The notes under the pieces: model-generated | The model's input: the letters and a program-made list of their open reading frames with translations, nothing else | Databases searched by the model: none | Told to the model about the DNA's origin: nothing | In this document: one piece after another, positions 40,899 to 49,243 of the stretch | How the letters are laid out: the number at the start of each line of letters is the position of its first letter | How positions within the stretch are numbered: the first letter of the stretch is position 1 | Position numbers and translations under genes: made by a program | Source of the DNA: JBGSPQ01 sp964346765 | GTDB lineage: Bacteria > Patescibacteriota > Gracilibacteria > UBA1369 | Reading direction: 5' to 3' | DNA length: 64,000 nt | NCBI GenBank assembly: GCA_964346765.1 | Contig: CAYFWB010000006.1 | Span: forward strand, 45,417-109,416

Positions 40899-41702
40899 CT
40901 AACTATTTTTTGAATTGCATGTCGAACAGCCCGGTCGTCTCACAAATGAAGACGAAACGACCAGGCTTATGATGATGCGAGCACGCGAATCGGTACCGGC
41001 ATACATCCCCCCGCAGGACAGTGGCGACGCGGCGCAGACGGCGTAGAGATAACCGCCGTTGGTGCGAACCGAGGTGGCACCGTCGCAGTCGCTCAGCACT
41101 TCCACGACTTCCTGCGTATAGGGATTGGCCCACTGCACCTTGTCGTCGGCCGGGGCGGCGACGAAGGTGTCTTTACGTGTGAGGCCGCACGTACCCTGAT
41201 TGAGTCCATCCGGATAGTTCGCCAAGCTGTACATGACGGAGGGCGTTCCGGCGGAACCATCCGCGTTGAGCGGAACTTCCAGCACCTGCTTGGTAGTGAC
41301 GTTGGTCACGGCGAACGACTGAAGGCAGGGGAGCAAGCGGCCGCTGGGGCGCAAACCGTTGACTCCCATGGGCGGTGGGTCACAGCTGTTGGGCCGGGGC
41401 ATGTAGCCGGGCTCGGGCGCGAGCGCCGTATCCTGCAACCAGACTTCAGCCGGGCCTCCCATGGTGGATCCGCGCAGGATAACACCGTTGGGATTAAGTG
41501 TGTCCGCGCCGTACCAATAGCCGTTATGGACGAGCAAACCATTGACGCCGATGCCGGCGCCGCCGCCGATCTCGAACATCTGGCCTAGCGCGGGGACGTA
41601 CTTGTAGATAGACGTTCCGAGCGCGAAGAGACCGGACTGGTCGAGGAAGCTGAGCGCGAAGACGAGTGATCCATCGCTTTCGTCAACGTCGATGCCGCTC
41701 AT
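40899..41702 (-). CDS. GC-rich beta-propeller-like gene fragment, foreign-looking
   Basis: A 267-codon frame with strongly GC-biased third positions, unlike everything around it. The sequence (SGIDVDESDGSLVFALSFLD, GIGVNGLLVHNGYWYGADTL, LYAVCAASPLSCGG) looks like NHL/SMP-30-type beta-propeller repeats of a secreted protein. There is no signal peptide. Coding character continues upstream of the first ATG to about 41726, and the C-terminal 25 residues look out of frame with the rest, so both ends seem truncated. It is probably a transferred or chimeric fragment rather than a working gene. Composition returns to normal within about 20 bases on both sides. Confidence 0.55.
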   Translation of the reverse strand: MSGIDVDESDGSLVFALSFLDQSGLFALGTSIYKYVPALGQMFEIGGGAGIGVNGLLVHNGYWYGADTLNPNGVILRGSTMGGPAEVWLQDTALAPEPGYMPRPNSCDPPPMGVNGLRPSGRLLPCLQSFAVTNVTTKQVLEVPLNADGSAGTPSVMYSLANYPDGLNQGTCGLTRKDTFVAAPADDKVQWANPYTQEVVEVLSDCDGATSVRTNGGYLYAVCAASPLSCGGMYAGTDSRARIIISLVVSSSFVRRPGCSTCNSKNS

Positions 41703-41811
41703 GAAACCGCCGAAAGCCGGCGGATGTTATGGGCTGAATAAAAAAAATCAAGACCCTGAATTTATAAATCTATTGTGAAAAAACATGTCTGTTATATAAA
41801 GACTTACCTTA

Positions 41812-42789
41812 TTATTCCCCTAATTTTCCTTTCACAAACAGCTCACCGGCCTTGTATGAGCTTCTTACAAGCGGGCCGGAGGCGCAGTACATGAATCCCA
41901 TTTCCTGTGCTTTTTGTTCGTAGTGTTTGAACTCTTTCGGCTCGTAGTATTTGATTACGGGTTGATGACATGAACTAGGCTGAAGGTATTGGCCGAACGT
42001 GATAATATCCACACCTATGGCGCGGAGGTCTTTCATGGTTTGTATAATTTCTTGTTCTGTTTCGCCAAGGCCAAGCATAAGTGATGTTTTGGTGAATATT
42101 TTGTGCTTAATGGAGGTTGAATTTACTTTATCTGAAGACAAGTTTTCACTTATCTTCTTTGTTTCTCCAAGAATTGTCATAGTTCTTTTATAACTTGCGC
42201 GGGGGTCGCGCACCTGAAACTGGAGTCTTTCCACGGTTTCAACGTTGTAGGCCAGTACGTCGGGGGCGGCGTTTAAAACTGTTTGCAGTGCTTTTAAATT
42301 ACCTCCTAAATCTGAGATCAAGACTTCCACAAGTATTTTAGGATTGTATTCTTTGATCGCTTTAATGCAATTTGCAAAGTGCTGAGCTCCTCCGTCTTCG
42401 AGGTCGTCACGGGTAACGCAGGTAATGACCACGTAATTGAGCTTCATGATTTTTACCGCTTCTACTATGTTTTCAGGCTCTTTGGGGTCGATTACACCCT
42501 TTGGATTGCCGCATTTTACGTTGCAGAATTTGCAGGCGCGAGTGCAGGTGTCGCCCAGAATCATAAAAGTGGCGGTGCCGGAAGACCAGCACTCCGATGC
42601 GTTGGGGCAGTTTGCTTCTGTGCAAACGGTATTGAGTTTTTTTTGTGCCAACAGTGTCCGGATCCCCAAGTATTTTTTTCTTTCTTCAGTGTTTTTGGGT
42701 GGACGAATTTTTAACCAAGACGGTTTGGGCAGTTTTTGTATCTCTTTTTCCCCGGCTGGCTGTTTACTAAAATTTGTCTGAATCCTCAT
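41812..42789 (-). CDS. lipA: Lipoyl synthase
   Basis: A 325-residue radical SAM enzyme that inserts sulfur at C6 and C8 of protein-bound octanoate. Both clusters are visible: auxiliary CTEANCPNASEC and radical SAM CTRACKFC. The closing RSSYKAGE motif, whose Ser is a cluster ligand, is present. VVITCVTRDDLEDGGAQHFA and KTSLMLGLGETEQEI are family blocks. A roughly 20-residue insert, KKISENLSSDKVNSTSIKHK, lies before KTSLMLGLGE. It modifies the lipoyl domain of E2 (35637). It follows the small thioredoxin-like gene by 10 bases on the same strand. Confidence 0.95.
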   Translation of the reverse strand: MRIQTNFSKQPAGEKEIQKLPKPSWLKIRPPKNTEERKKYLGIRTLLAQKKLNTVCTEANCPNASECWSSGTATFMILGDTCTRACKFCNVKCGNPKGVIDPKEPENIVEAVKIMKLNYVVITCVTRDDLEDGGAQHFANCIKAIKEYNPKILVEVLISDLGGNLKALQTVLNAAPDVLAYNVETVERLQFQVRDPRASYKRTMTILGETKKISENLSSDKVNSTSIKHKIFTKTSLMLGLGETEQEIIQTMKDLRAIGVDIITFGQYLQPSSCHQPVIKYYEPKEFKHYEQKAQEMGFMYCASGPLVRSSYKAGELFVKGKLGE

Positions 42790-42799
42790 TCTAAATTTA

Positions 42800-43075
42800 T
42801 TATTCTCCCTGAGCCCAGGTTTTTAATGTTTCGTAGTCGCAATTTCCGCAAATGAATTGTTCGGTTTTGGTGTTGTACATGAACGGTACACCACCGCATA
42901 GACCGTTATCCAGTTTGGCAAGCAGGTTAGCGTTTTCTTCGTTGTGCCAGGATTCAAGTTTTTCCACGTGCAGTCCCGTTTCTTTTTTCAGTTGTTCAAG
43001 CAGTGGATCCATTTCATGACAGTGGGTGCATTCTGTTCCGTAAAAAAAGAGTAGGTTTGATGTTGGTTCGGGCAT
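42800..43075 (-). CDS. Thioredoxin-like small protein
   Basis: A 91-residue protein with CTHC in NLLFFYGTECTHCHEMDPLL and a cis-Pro loop, GGVPFMYN, which make a minimal thioredoxin/glutaredoxin-like fold. A second Cys pair follows in FICGNCDYETL and could bind metal or form a second redox site. It is cytoplasmic (no signal). It directly precedes lipA, so a role in keeping lipoate thiols or the LipA cluster reduced is an attractive guess. I cannot assign it to a named family. Confidence 0.75.
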   Translation of the reverse strand: MPEPTSNLLFFYGTECTHCHEMDPLLEQLKKETGLHVEKLESWHNEENANLLAKLDNGLCGGVPFMYNTKTEQFICGNCDYETLKTWAQGE

Positions 43076-43219
43076 GTATTAATTTTCATGATTGAAATAT
43101 GGATTAATATTGTAACAGGAAATGCGGCGGATCGGAAAGGATAAAAACTGATCTATTCGGGTTTAAGGGCCATGTGTTATAATGCTTTTAAATTGATAAA
43201 TAACTTTGGGATAAACCAA

Positions 43220-44113
43220 ATGCCCCAGATAATTACTATACAGGAGGCTGCTGAAATGGTGCCCAACTGGGGGATGATTTTTGTTGGAGGATTCGCGCAC
43301 GTGCGTTCATGCATGGCTTTTAGCAGGGAAATGATTCGGCAGGAAAAGCATGATTTGCATTTTATTTCTTCGGGGCCGACTTTGCATGTGGATTTGCTGG
43401 CGGCGGGACGGGTTATTAAGCGGATGGAGGTTGGATATAGCGGGATAGAAACAATCGGGCCGGGGCCGAACGTGCGCAGGCGGATTGAAGAAAGGTTTTT
43501 GAAGGTGGAGGATTATACTAATTTTTCTATGGCGATGCGACTTTACGGAGGGGCTCTTGGGGTTCCTTTTATGCCGGTTAAGAGTATTTTGGGTTCTGAC
43601 ATTGAAAAGAAATCATCTTTTATGGATATCAGGAGCAAGTTAGCGGTGGTGGAATGCCCGTTTACGGGAGAGATTACGTGTATAGTGCCTTCGGTGAATC
43701 CGGACTTTGGCGTAATTCAGGCGCAAAGGTGTGATGAAGAGGGGAACGTGCAGATTGACGATGTTACTACAACAGACGTGGACGGACTGAAAGCTTCGGA
43801 TGTGAAGATTGTAATAGCGGAAAAGATTGTACCTACTTCGCGGATTCGTAAGGATCCTAAGCGGACTTGCGTGCCGGGGCTGATGGTGGATTTTATTGTG
43901 GAAGCGCCGTGGGGAGCATGGCCTACCGGTATGTATAATTTTTATGATTATGATCAGGAGCATATTGAATACTACGCGGATTTGTGTCGAACTGAAGAGG
44001 GCTGGGAACAGTACAAAGAAGAGTGGGTTCTGCCGAGCGAAGAAGAGATTATGAAGAAATTGGGAGCGAAGGGAATGGAGAAGTTGAAGGCGAAAAAGGG
44101 GTTGGGGTATTAA
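43220..44113 (+). CDS. CoA-transferase subunit A (glutaconate CoA-transferase type)
   Basis: A 297-residue family I CoA-transferase alpha subunit. I start at 43220 (MPQIITIQEAAEMVPNWGMI); an ATG 48 bases earlier lacks homologous sequence. MIFVGGFAHVRSCMAFSREM is the CoA-binding Gly-rich beginning. VVECPFTGEITCIVPSVNPD and GVIQAQRCDEEGNVQIDD are typical of the glutaconate/3-oxoadipate group. The subunit B gene follows after the repeat array. The acid substrates are not readable; acetate or another short acid would couple to the acyl-CoA made by the dehydrogenase. Confidence 0.87.
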   Translation: MPQIITIQEAAEMVPNWGMIFVGGFAHVRSCMAFSREMIRQEKHDLHFISSGPTLHVDLLAAGRVIKRMEVGYSGIETIGPGPNVRRRIEERFLKVEDYTNFSMAMRLYGGALGVPFMPVKSILGSDIEKKSSFMDIRSKLAVVECPFTGEITCIVPSVNPDFGVIQAQRCDEEGNVQIDDVTTTDVDGLKASDVKIVIAEKIVPTSRIRKDPKRTCVPGLMVDFIVEAPWGAWPTGMYNFYDYDQEHIEYYADLCRTEEGWEQYKEEWVLPSEEEIMKKLGAKGMEKLKAKKGLGY

Positions 44114-44119
44114 ACACAG

Positions 44120-44338
44120 ACCTTAAAGGAACTTCGTACCTAATCGCACACCTTAAAGGAACTTCGTACCTAATCGCACACCTTAAAGGAACTTCGTACC
44201 TAATNNNNNNNNNNNNNNNNNNNNNNNNNNNNNNNNNNNNNNNNNNNNNNNNNNNNNNNNNNNNNNNNNNNNNNNNNNNNNNNNNNNNNNNNNNNNNNNN
44301 NNNNCGCACACCTTAAAGGAACTTCGTACCTTTAAGGT
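44120..44338. repeat. Tandem array of 30-base half-hairpin units
   Basis: Units of 30 bases (ACCTTAAAGG, AACTTCGTACC, TAATCGCAC) start at 44120, 44150 and 44180, then run into the gap at 44205-44304. The last unit at 44310 is complete: its right arm becomes CCTTTAAGGT, giving a full hairpin with ACCTTAAAGG. The phase is kept on both sides of the gap, so the true copy number is unknown. It lies between CoA-transferase subunits A and B. There are no spacers, so it is not CRISPR. Confidence 0.85.
44205..44304. other. Assembly gap (100 N)
   Basis: Exactly 100 N inside the 30-base repeat array, which is the default size for a gap of unknown length. The real sequence is probably more copies of the unit. 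Confidence 0.95.
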
Positions 44339-44383
44339 GGGGGGGGGGTAAAATACAGACCTCGTAAACAATAATGCTTAAAT

Positions 44384-45148
44384 ATGGCGCTGAAATATAC
44401 AAATTTGGAGTTGATGGCGATTTGCGGGGCGCGCTTGATTTGGGACGACGCCGTGGTTCTGGCGGGAACGGGGATGCCCGTTTTGTGCACTATGTTGGCG
44501 CAAAAGACGCGCGCCCCAAACGCAAAAATCGTTTACGAAGGGGGAAACATTGATACGCACAACAAAGATTTGCCCTTGTCGGTGAGCGATCCCCGGCTGA
44601 TGCACGAAGCCGCCGCCGCGCTGGATATGCGGGCGTCTTTGGGCGAACTTCTGCAGGGCGGATACATTGATATCGGCTTTTTGGGCGGGGCGCAGGTGGA
44701 CAAGTACGGGAATATAAACTCCACGGCGATAGGGCGTTATAAGAAACCCAAGGTGCGTCTGGTGGGCAGTGGCGGTGCGAACGACATCGCTTCTTTGGCC
44801 AACCACACTTTTATTATTACCAGACACGAACCGCGCAAACTCCACTCCTGCGATTATTTGACTTCGCCCGGGCATTTACACGGTGGCGATTCCCGCGCGA
44901 AAGCCGGTCTGCTGGGAGAGGGACCGAAATACATTATTACCGATCTTTGTATTTTTGACTTTCATCCCAAATCTAAAAAAGCGCGAATTATGTCCATTCA
45001 TCCGGGTATGAAGAAAAAAGACGTTTTACGCCACATGAGCTGGCGGCCTATTGTGCCGCGCCGAATCCCCGAAACCAAAAAACCGACGGCGCGGGAATTG
45101 AAAATTCTCCGCACGCAGGTGGATCCGAAGGGGATGTATTTGGGGTAG
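44384..45148 (+). CDS. CoA-transferase subunit B (glutaconate CoA-transferase type)
   Basis: A 254-residue beta subunit partnering the gene at 43220. KTRAPNAKIVYEGGNIDTHN contains the Glu in EGG that fits the catalytic position. GGYIDIGFLGGAQVDKYGNI and VGSGGANDIASLANHTFIIT are strong family blocks, and KARIMSIHPGMKKKDV closes the domain. Its GC content is somewhat higher than that of subunit A. The array and gap stand between the two subunits, so co-transcription through hairpins would be needed, or the last hairpin tunes the subunit ratio. Confidence 0.87.
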   Translation: MALKYTNLELMAICGARLIWDDAVVLAGTGMPVLCTMLAQKTRAPNAKIVYEGGNIDTHNKDLPLSVSDPRLMHEAAAALDMRASLGELLQGGYIDIGFLGGAQVDKYGNINSTAIGRYKKPKVRLVGSGGANDIASLANHTFIITRHEPRKLHSCDYLTSPGHLHGGDSRAKAGLLGEGPKYIITDLCIFDFHPKSKKARIMSIHPGMKKKDVLRHMSWRPIVPRRIPETKKPTARELKILRTQVDPKGMYLG

Positions 45149-45166
45149 AAAGTTATCACAACCATT

Positions 45167-46621
45167 ATGACGCGAGAGGCAGGAACATCCAATGCGGAAC
45201 AAATCAACCGACCAAAAACCCTTCTCTATCCTCAGTATTTGGATGCCGTCCGCGTATCCTCAACCGAGCCTTTGGATCAACAAGTTGAGCGAGCGACGGA
45301 GACGGTTTTGACCAATAATAATTCTTTGCTGTTGAGCACGGGCCCCGATGCTTTCAGAAGTCTTGGTGAGCAAATAAGCGGCGCTCAAAAAAGCATCCAG
45401 ATAAATATTTTCAGCTGGGCGGCGGATTCATCGGGTATGAGAATCGCAAAAAAAATAGCCGAGGCAAAAAAGCACAATCCAAATCTGAAAGTGGATATTC
45501 GGCTGGATAAGCTGGGCTGTATTTTTGTGGGAAGCAAGGATGAACTTAAGGCCAGAGCAATAGGACTTCTTGCTCCTCATCTGGCAAAATTCATTTTCAA
45601 ATATAGAAATTTAAGCGTGCAAAAACTGACGGGGCTGATGGATGATCCGAATAGTATTTATAATTTTTCCCCCGATGAAAAAGCCGAACTGGAAAGTTTT
45701 GTGCGTGAGGTTTTGACGGATGAAACATTAATGCAAATCAATCCCGCCCTCGCAATTTTAAAAAATACGGCCGGGATTAATCTGATGATTGAGGATAACG
45801 GGCTTGGCGGGATGGATCATTCCAAAGTATTTATTTTTGACTACACTACAACCATCAGCGGAGGAATGAATATTGGAGATGAATATTCGGGCGGTTATGA
45901 GGAAGGCAAGGGCTGGACGGGCAAAATAGATCCGAATTACTGGAAGGATTATATGGTAAAGACAACCGGGCCGGCGTCCAACATTAACCGTAATAAATTT
46001 TTCAGCCAGAATGAATTTGCGCCCGATCGGATTAACGCCGGCAATAATCTTGGTCCTTTAAGAGTTCTTAGGAACAGTCCGGGCGATGTCGCTCCCGATG
46101 CAAGCCCCGAATCCATTGCCAAAACGAAACAGATTACTTATGCGACGATGCATTTGATTGATAACGCCCAAAGTTCGATTGTGATTGAACATGCTTATAT
46201 TATGGATCAGCAGGTTGTGGATAAGTTGAAGGCGGCGGCGGGACGCGGTGTGAAAATTACTATTTTACGAAGTCAGCCCGAAAGTGAAGGATTGGAAAAC
46301 GCGAATAACAGTTTTTTTCGGCAACTGGACGGAGTTGCAAACGTAGACGTGATAAGGTTTCCCAGAGTTTCGCACACAAAACTGATTAGTGCGGATGGCA
46401 GGTACAGCATTATCGGTTCGGCGAATTTGTCGCGTGCTTCTCTGCGGCATCATGAGGAGGTTTCTTATATGGTGAGTGGTGACAATCCTTTGCAGAGACA
46501 GATTCAAAGAGAGTTGGCGGCCGCGGTTGAATATGCTCAAAAGAGAAGCGATGCGCAAACGCAAACTTCCGCATCATTAGCGCACTTAGGGGGTGATGTG
46601 GGAGGGGATTCACCGGCCTAA
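45167..46621 (+). CDS. Phospholipase D-family protein, cardiolipin synthase-like
   Basis: A 484-residue protein with two HKD motifs: MDHSKVFIFDYTTTISGGMN (HxKxxxxD) and SHTKLISADGRYSIIGSANL. The two halves each have the PLD fold. The insert between about residues 120 and 190 is longer than usual. There is no N-terminal membrane span, unlike typical bacterial Cls, so it may act on lipids at the membrane surface or be a PLD-like nuclease or transferase of other specificity. It starts 18 bases after the CoA-transferase subunit B and overlaps the convergent metallopeptidase gene by 4 bases. Confidence 0.85.
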   Translation: MTREAGTSNAEQINRPKTLLYPQYLDAVRVSSTEPLDQQVERATETVLTNNNSLLLSTGPDAFRSLGEQISGAQKSIQINIFSWAADSSGMRIAKKIAEAKKHNPNLKVDIRLDKLGCIFVGSKDELKARAIGLLAPHLAKFIFKYRNLSVQKLTGLMDDPNSIYNFSPDEKAELESFVREVLTDETLMQINPALAILKNTAGINLMIEDNGLGGMDHSKVFIFDYTTTISGGMNIGDEYSGGYEEGKGWTGKIDPNYWKDYMVKTTGPASNINRNKFFSQNEFAPDRINAGNNLGPLRVLRNSPGDVAPDASPESIAKTKQITYATMHLIDNAQSSIVIEHAYIMDQQVVDKLKAAAGRGVKITILRSQPESEGLENANNSFFRQLDGVANVDVIRFPRVSHTKLISADGRYSIIGSANLSRASLRHHEEVSYMVSGDNPLQRQIQRELAAAVEYAQKRSDAQTQTSASLAHLGGDVGGDSPA

Positions 46622-47346
46622 ACCGGAAACACCTTGTCTTTTAGTTTTTTGTTGTGGAGGCGGTGGTCGGGGGAATATTTTTCCACCAGGTCGTAGAAGC
46701 GCCGGCTGTGGTTTAGGTGGACCAGATGCGCCAGTTCGTGAACGATGATGGAGTCCATTGTGGCGGGATCAGCCAGGATGAGGCGCCAGTTGAAGTTGAG
46801 ATTTTTGTCGCGCGAGCAGCTGCCCCAGCGGGTTTTTTGCGCTTTGACGGTGACTCGTTTGTAAGTAAGCCCCATTGTTTCGGCGATTTCGGCGGTGCGC
46901 TTCTTAAACAGGAGTTTTGCTTTTGTACGAAGGTGATTCTCTAATGTTTTTTTGATTTCACCCGGTGAATTGGTAAAGATGATGATTTCCTCGTTGTCGT
47001 AGTAGGCGGTGTTTGCATCGTATTTAAGGGCGCGCGCTTCTTTTACAAACGCTTTATGTTGGCGCGTTGAAAGGACGCGGATGGTTTTGGGGTGTCCCAA
47101 AATGTGGATTACCGAGCCGTCTTTGATTTGATGCTCGGCGGCTTTTTGTTTTTTGAGTGATCTTTTTTTTAGGTTTTTGATTATCCAATCCGCGTGTCCA
47201 TCCATGAAAGGCCTGATTTTTCTTTGGTCGAATTTTTCCGGGACGATAACTTCCAGTCCTTTTTCCATGCTTATTCGCATGCTTAGGCGACGGGCGCGCG
47301 GGCTGACTTTTATTGTGTATGGAATTGATCGATCTATATTTTTCAT
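46618..47346 (-). CDS. YgjP-like zinc metallopeptidase (M48-related)
   Basis: A 242-residue YgjP/DUF45 family protein. The zinc site is HELAHLVHLNHSRRFYDLV, with HExxH and the third His in NHS. Upstream, VKAQKTRWGSCSRDKNLNFN and WRLILADPATMDSIIVHELA are the hallmark blocks. The N-terminal half, YTIKVSPRARRLSMRISMEK, is the usual beta-rich domain. Members are suspected regulatory or housekeeping proteases, often next to restriction genes, though none is present here. It is cytoplasmic. Convergent with the PLD gene. Confidence 0.9.
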   Translation of the reverse strand: MKNIDRSIPYTIKVSPRARRLSMRISMEKGLEVIVPEKFDQRKIRPFMDGHADWIIKNLKKRSLKKQKAAEHQIKDGSVIHILGHPKTIRVLSTRQHKAFVKEARALKYDANTAYYDNEEIIIFTNSPGEIKKTLENHLRTKAKLLFKKRTAEIAETMGLTYKRVTVKAQKTRWGSCSRDKNLNFNWRLILADPATMDSIIVHELAHLVHLNHSRRFYDLVEKYSPDHRLHNKKLKDKVFPV

Positions 47347-47435
47347 TTATGGCGATGCATGTATAGGTTCCCATTTTACTATACCCTCGGATATGTTAAA
47401 GTTTTTGTTGTTGATTTGATTAATAATTTACATAT

Positions 47436-47885
47436 ATGGCGCTTAAACAACAAATCCAATCCGAACTGGCGGAGGCGATGAAGGCCGGTGATGAAACAAA
47501 AGTGAGCACGCTTCGCATGTTAAAGTCGGCTATTTTGAAATACGAGGTGTCGGGTAAGGAAAAAACCGATGCCACGGATGAGCTGATTCTTGATCTTATT
47601 ACCAAAGAAATCAAACAGAGGCGCGACTCCATTGAGCAGTTTAAGTCCGGCAACCGTCCGGAGATGGCGGAAAAAGAGGAAAAAGAATTGGAAATATTGA
47701 TTGCTTATATGCCTCCGCAAATGTCTGATGAAGAGTTGAAAAAAGTGGTGATTGAAACGATTGAAGAAACCGGGGCGCAAACGGAACAGGGGACGGGCAG
47801 GGTGATAGGCGCTGTAATGGCCAAAGTGAAGGGTCAGGCGGACGGAGGGAGGGTGCGAGAGGTGGTAAACGCGATGCTGGTTTAA
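47436..47885 (+). CDS. GatB/YqeY domain protein
   Basis: A 149-residue YqeY protein. It contains KAGDETKVSTLRMLKSAILK, KEIKQRRDSIEQFKSGNRPE and YMPPQMSDEELKKVVIETIE, then GRVIGAVMAKVKGQADGGRV, all in the family order. YqeY resembles the tail domain of the amidotransferase GatB and may bind tRNA, but its exact job is unknown. Normal length. It is followed at once by the hairpin repeats at 47891. Confidence 0.93.
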   Translation: MALKQQIQSELAEAMKAGDETKVSTLRMLKSAILKYEVSGKEKTDATDELILDLITKEIKQRRDSIEQFKSGNRPEMAEKEEKELEILIAYMPPQMSDEELKKVVIETIEETGAQTEQGTGRVIGAVMAKVKGQADGGRVREVVNAMLV

Positions 47886-47890
47886 GTGCA

Positions 47891-48040
47891 GACCTTAAAG
47901 GAGCTGCGCGCCTTTAAGGTCGTAGGGGTAATGACTTGGGTTTAATCGTTGACCTTAAAGGAGCCTCGCGCCTACTTATTAGCGCTTAATGTCTTATCGG
48001 TTTAATCGTTGACCTTAAAGGAGCCTCGCGCCTTTAAGGT
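47891..48040. repeat. Hairpin repeat cluster, CCTTAAAGG family, 60-base period
   Basis: Three units start at 47891, 47951 and 48011. The first (47891-47921) and third are full hairpins with ACCTTAAAGG, AGCTGCGCG or AGCCTCGCG, and CCTTTAAGGT. The middle one has only the left half. GGTTTAATCGTTGACC precedes the second and third, so the period is 60 bases. They separate yqeY from the adenosyltransferase gene. Confidence 0.85.
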
Positions 48041-48060
48041 TGTAATAATAATGACTTTCT

Positions 48061-48603
48061 ATGGCTAAATTGTATACAAAAACGGGGGATGACGGGTCTA
48101 CCGGACTGGTGGGGGGAGCGCGCGTGAGCAAGGATTCTCTGCGGATTGAGGCGATCGGCGAGGTTGATGAGCTGAACGCGATGATGGGGCTTTGCAGAAA
48201 TCAAAACTGGGGGATCGGGATAGGTGCCATTTTGAATGATTTGCAGAGGGAACTTTTTGTGCTGGGCGCGGATTTGTCCACTCCCTCAAACAAAAAATAT
48301 CCGGTGGAACGGGTTTCGGCGGAGATGGTGAACAGTCTGGAAAAACTTGTGGATGAATACTCGGAAAAAGCAACTCCTTTGGAAAATTTTATTCTGCCCG
48401 GGGGAACGGACGCGGCGGCAAGTTTGCACATGGCGCGGGCGATTTGCAGAAGAACCGAAAGGACTGTGGCCGCTTTAAAGAAAAAAGAGGATATTGGTGA
48501 ATTTGTTTTGCCTTATTTGAACCGCATGTCCGACCTGCTTTTTGTTCTGGCAAGACATGAAAACGAAAAACACTCGGTGGCGGAAGAAAAGTGGGAGGGG
48601 TAG
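48061..48603 (+). CDS. PduO-type cob(I)alamin adenosyltransferase
   Basis: A 180-residue ATP:corrinoid adenosyltransferase of the PduO/MMAB type. KLYTKTGDDGSTGLVGGARV, SKDSLRIEAIGEVDELNAMM, ILPGGTDAAASLHMARAICR with the R-RTER region (RRTERTVAAL), and LNRMSDLLFVLARHEN are all present. It makes adenosylcobalamin. I see no cobalamin-dependent enzyme in the window, so its client lies elsewhere. It starts 20 bases after the hairpin cluster and 19 bases separate its stop from the convergent hypothetical gene. Confidence 0.93.
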   Translation: MAKLYTKTGDDGSTGLVGGARVSKDSLRIEAIGEVDELNAMMGLCRNQNWGIGIGAILNDLQRELFVLGADLSTPSNKKYPVERVSAEMVNSLEKLVDEYSEKATPLENFILPGGTDAAASLHMARAICRRTERTVAALKKKEDIGEFVLPYLNRMSDLLFVLARHENEKHSVAEEKWEG

Positions 48604-48622
48604 AATGCCGGTGCTTGCCATT

Positions 48623-49243
48623 TTAATGTTGCAACGCTTTTCTTAAAACGTCTTTTGCCTTGTTATAAGCATCCATATACTGCTGTTTGATTCTTTCCCT
48701 GTCATTTTGAGTTATCTCGTATAGAGCGTCTGAATCATATTTTTCCACAAGGAATCCGCAATCATCAAATTCGGCGGGGAGAATTTTATGGACATAGGTT
48801 TTCATTGGAGAAAAGCCTTTTGTAGTCATGCCTCCGGGGCGGTTTTCTATAGTCAGCGTACTAATATGCCGACCTTCAATAATTTCGTTTTCATCGTAAA
48901 TAGTGCCAAAAGACGTGCACGGAATCGGCACTACTCTGCAGATATATCCTTCAATAAAATGAGTTTTTAAGTGGCTCTCTTGATCTATTTCGGCCAAACG
49001 CTCTTTTAAAACACTCTCCGGCATAATCTCCTCCACCATATTGTCAATGGAAATGTCCTGCAACTGCAGGTATTCTCTTGTTAATTTCATGTAGTCGGGC
49101 AAAGAAATCCTATCTATGCTATCAGGTGCTTTTTGCATGGAGGGATCGGGTATGACACTAACCATATTGCGGAAGCGACCCGCAAGTTTGATACTCTCTT
49201 TGCTTGGTTCCATAAATGGTTCTTTATATGCAAGGTTATCCAT
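48623..49243 (-). CDS. Hypothetical protein
   Basis: A 206-residue soluble protein that I do not recognise. N-terminal 75 residues are helical (KESIKLAGRFRNMVSVIPDP). The middle has a beta-rich part, HFIEGYICRVVPIPCTSFGT, followed by GRHISTLTIENRPGGM. It ends with a helix, ERIKQQYMDAYNKAKDVLRK. There is no signal or span. Its start codon lies in the first copy of a 64-base direct repeat whose second copy covers the end of the kinase-like gene, so the two loci have exchanged or duplicated local sequence. Confidence 0.65.
   Translation of the reverse strand: MDNLAYKEPFMEPSKESIKLAGRFRNMVSVIPDPSMQKAPDSIDRISLPDYMKLTREYLQLQDISIDNMVEEIMPESVLKERLAEIDQESHLKTHFIEGYICRVVPIPCTSFGTIYDENEIIEGRHISTLTIENRPGGMTTKGFSPMKTYVHKILPAEFDDCGFLVEKYDSDALYEITQNDRERIKQQYMDAYNKAKDVLRKALQH

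Noticed and set aside
44120..44338. CRISPR-like array between the CoA-transferase genes
   Set aside because: The 30-base units follow each other directly with no spacers and there are no cas genes; the unit belongs to the dispersed hairpin family.
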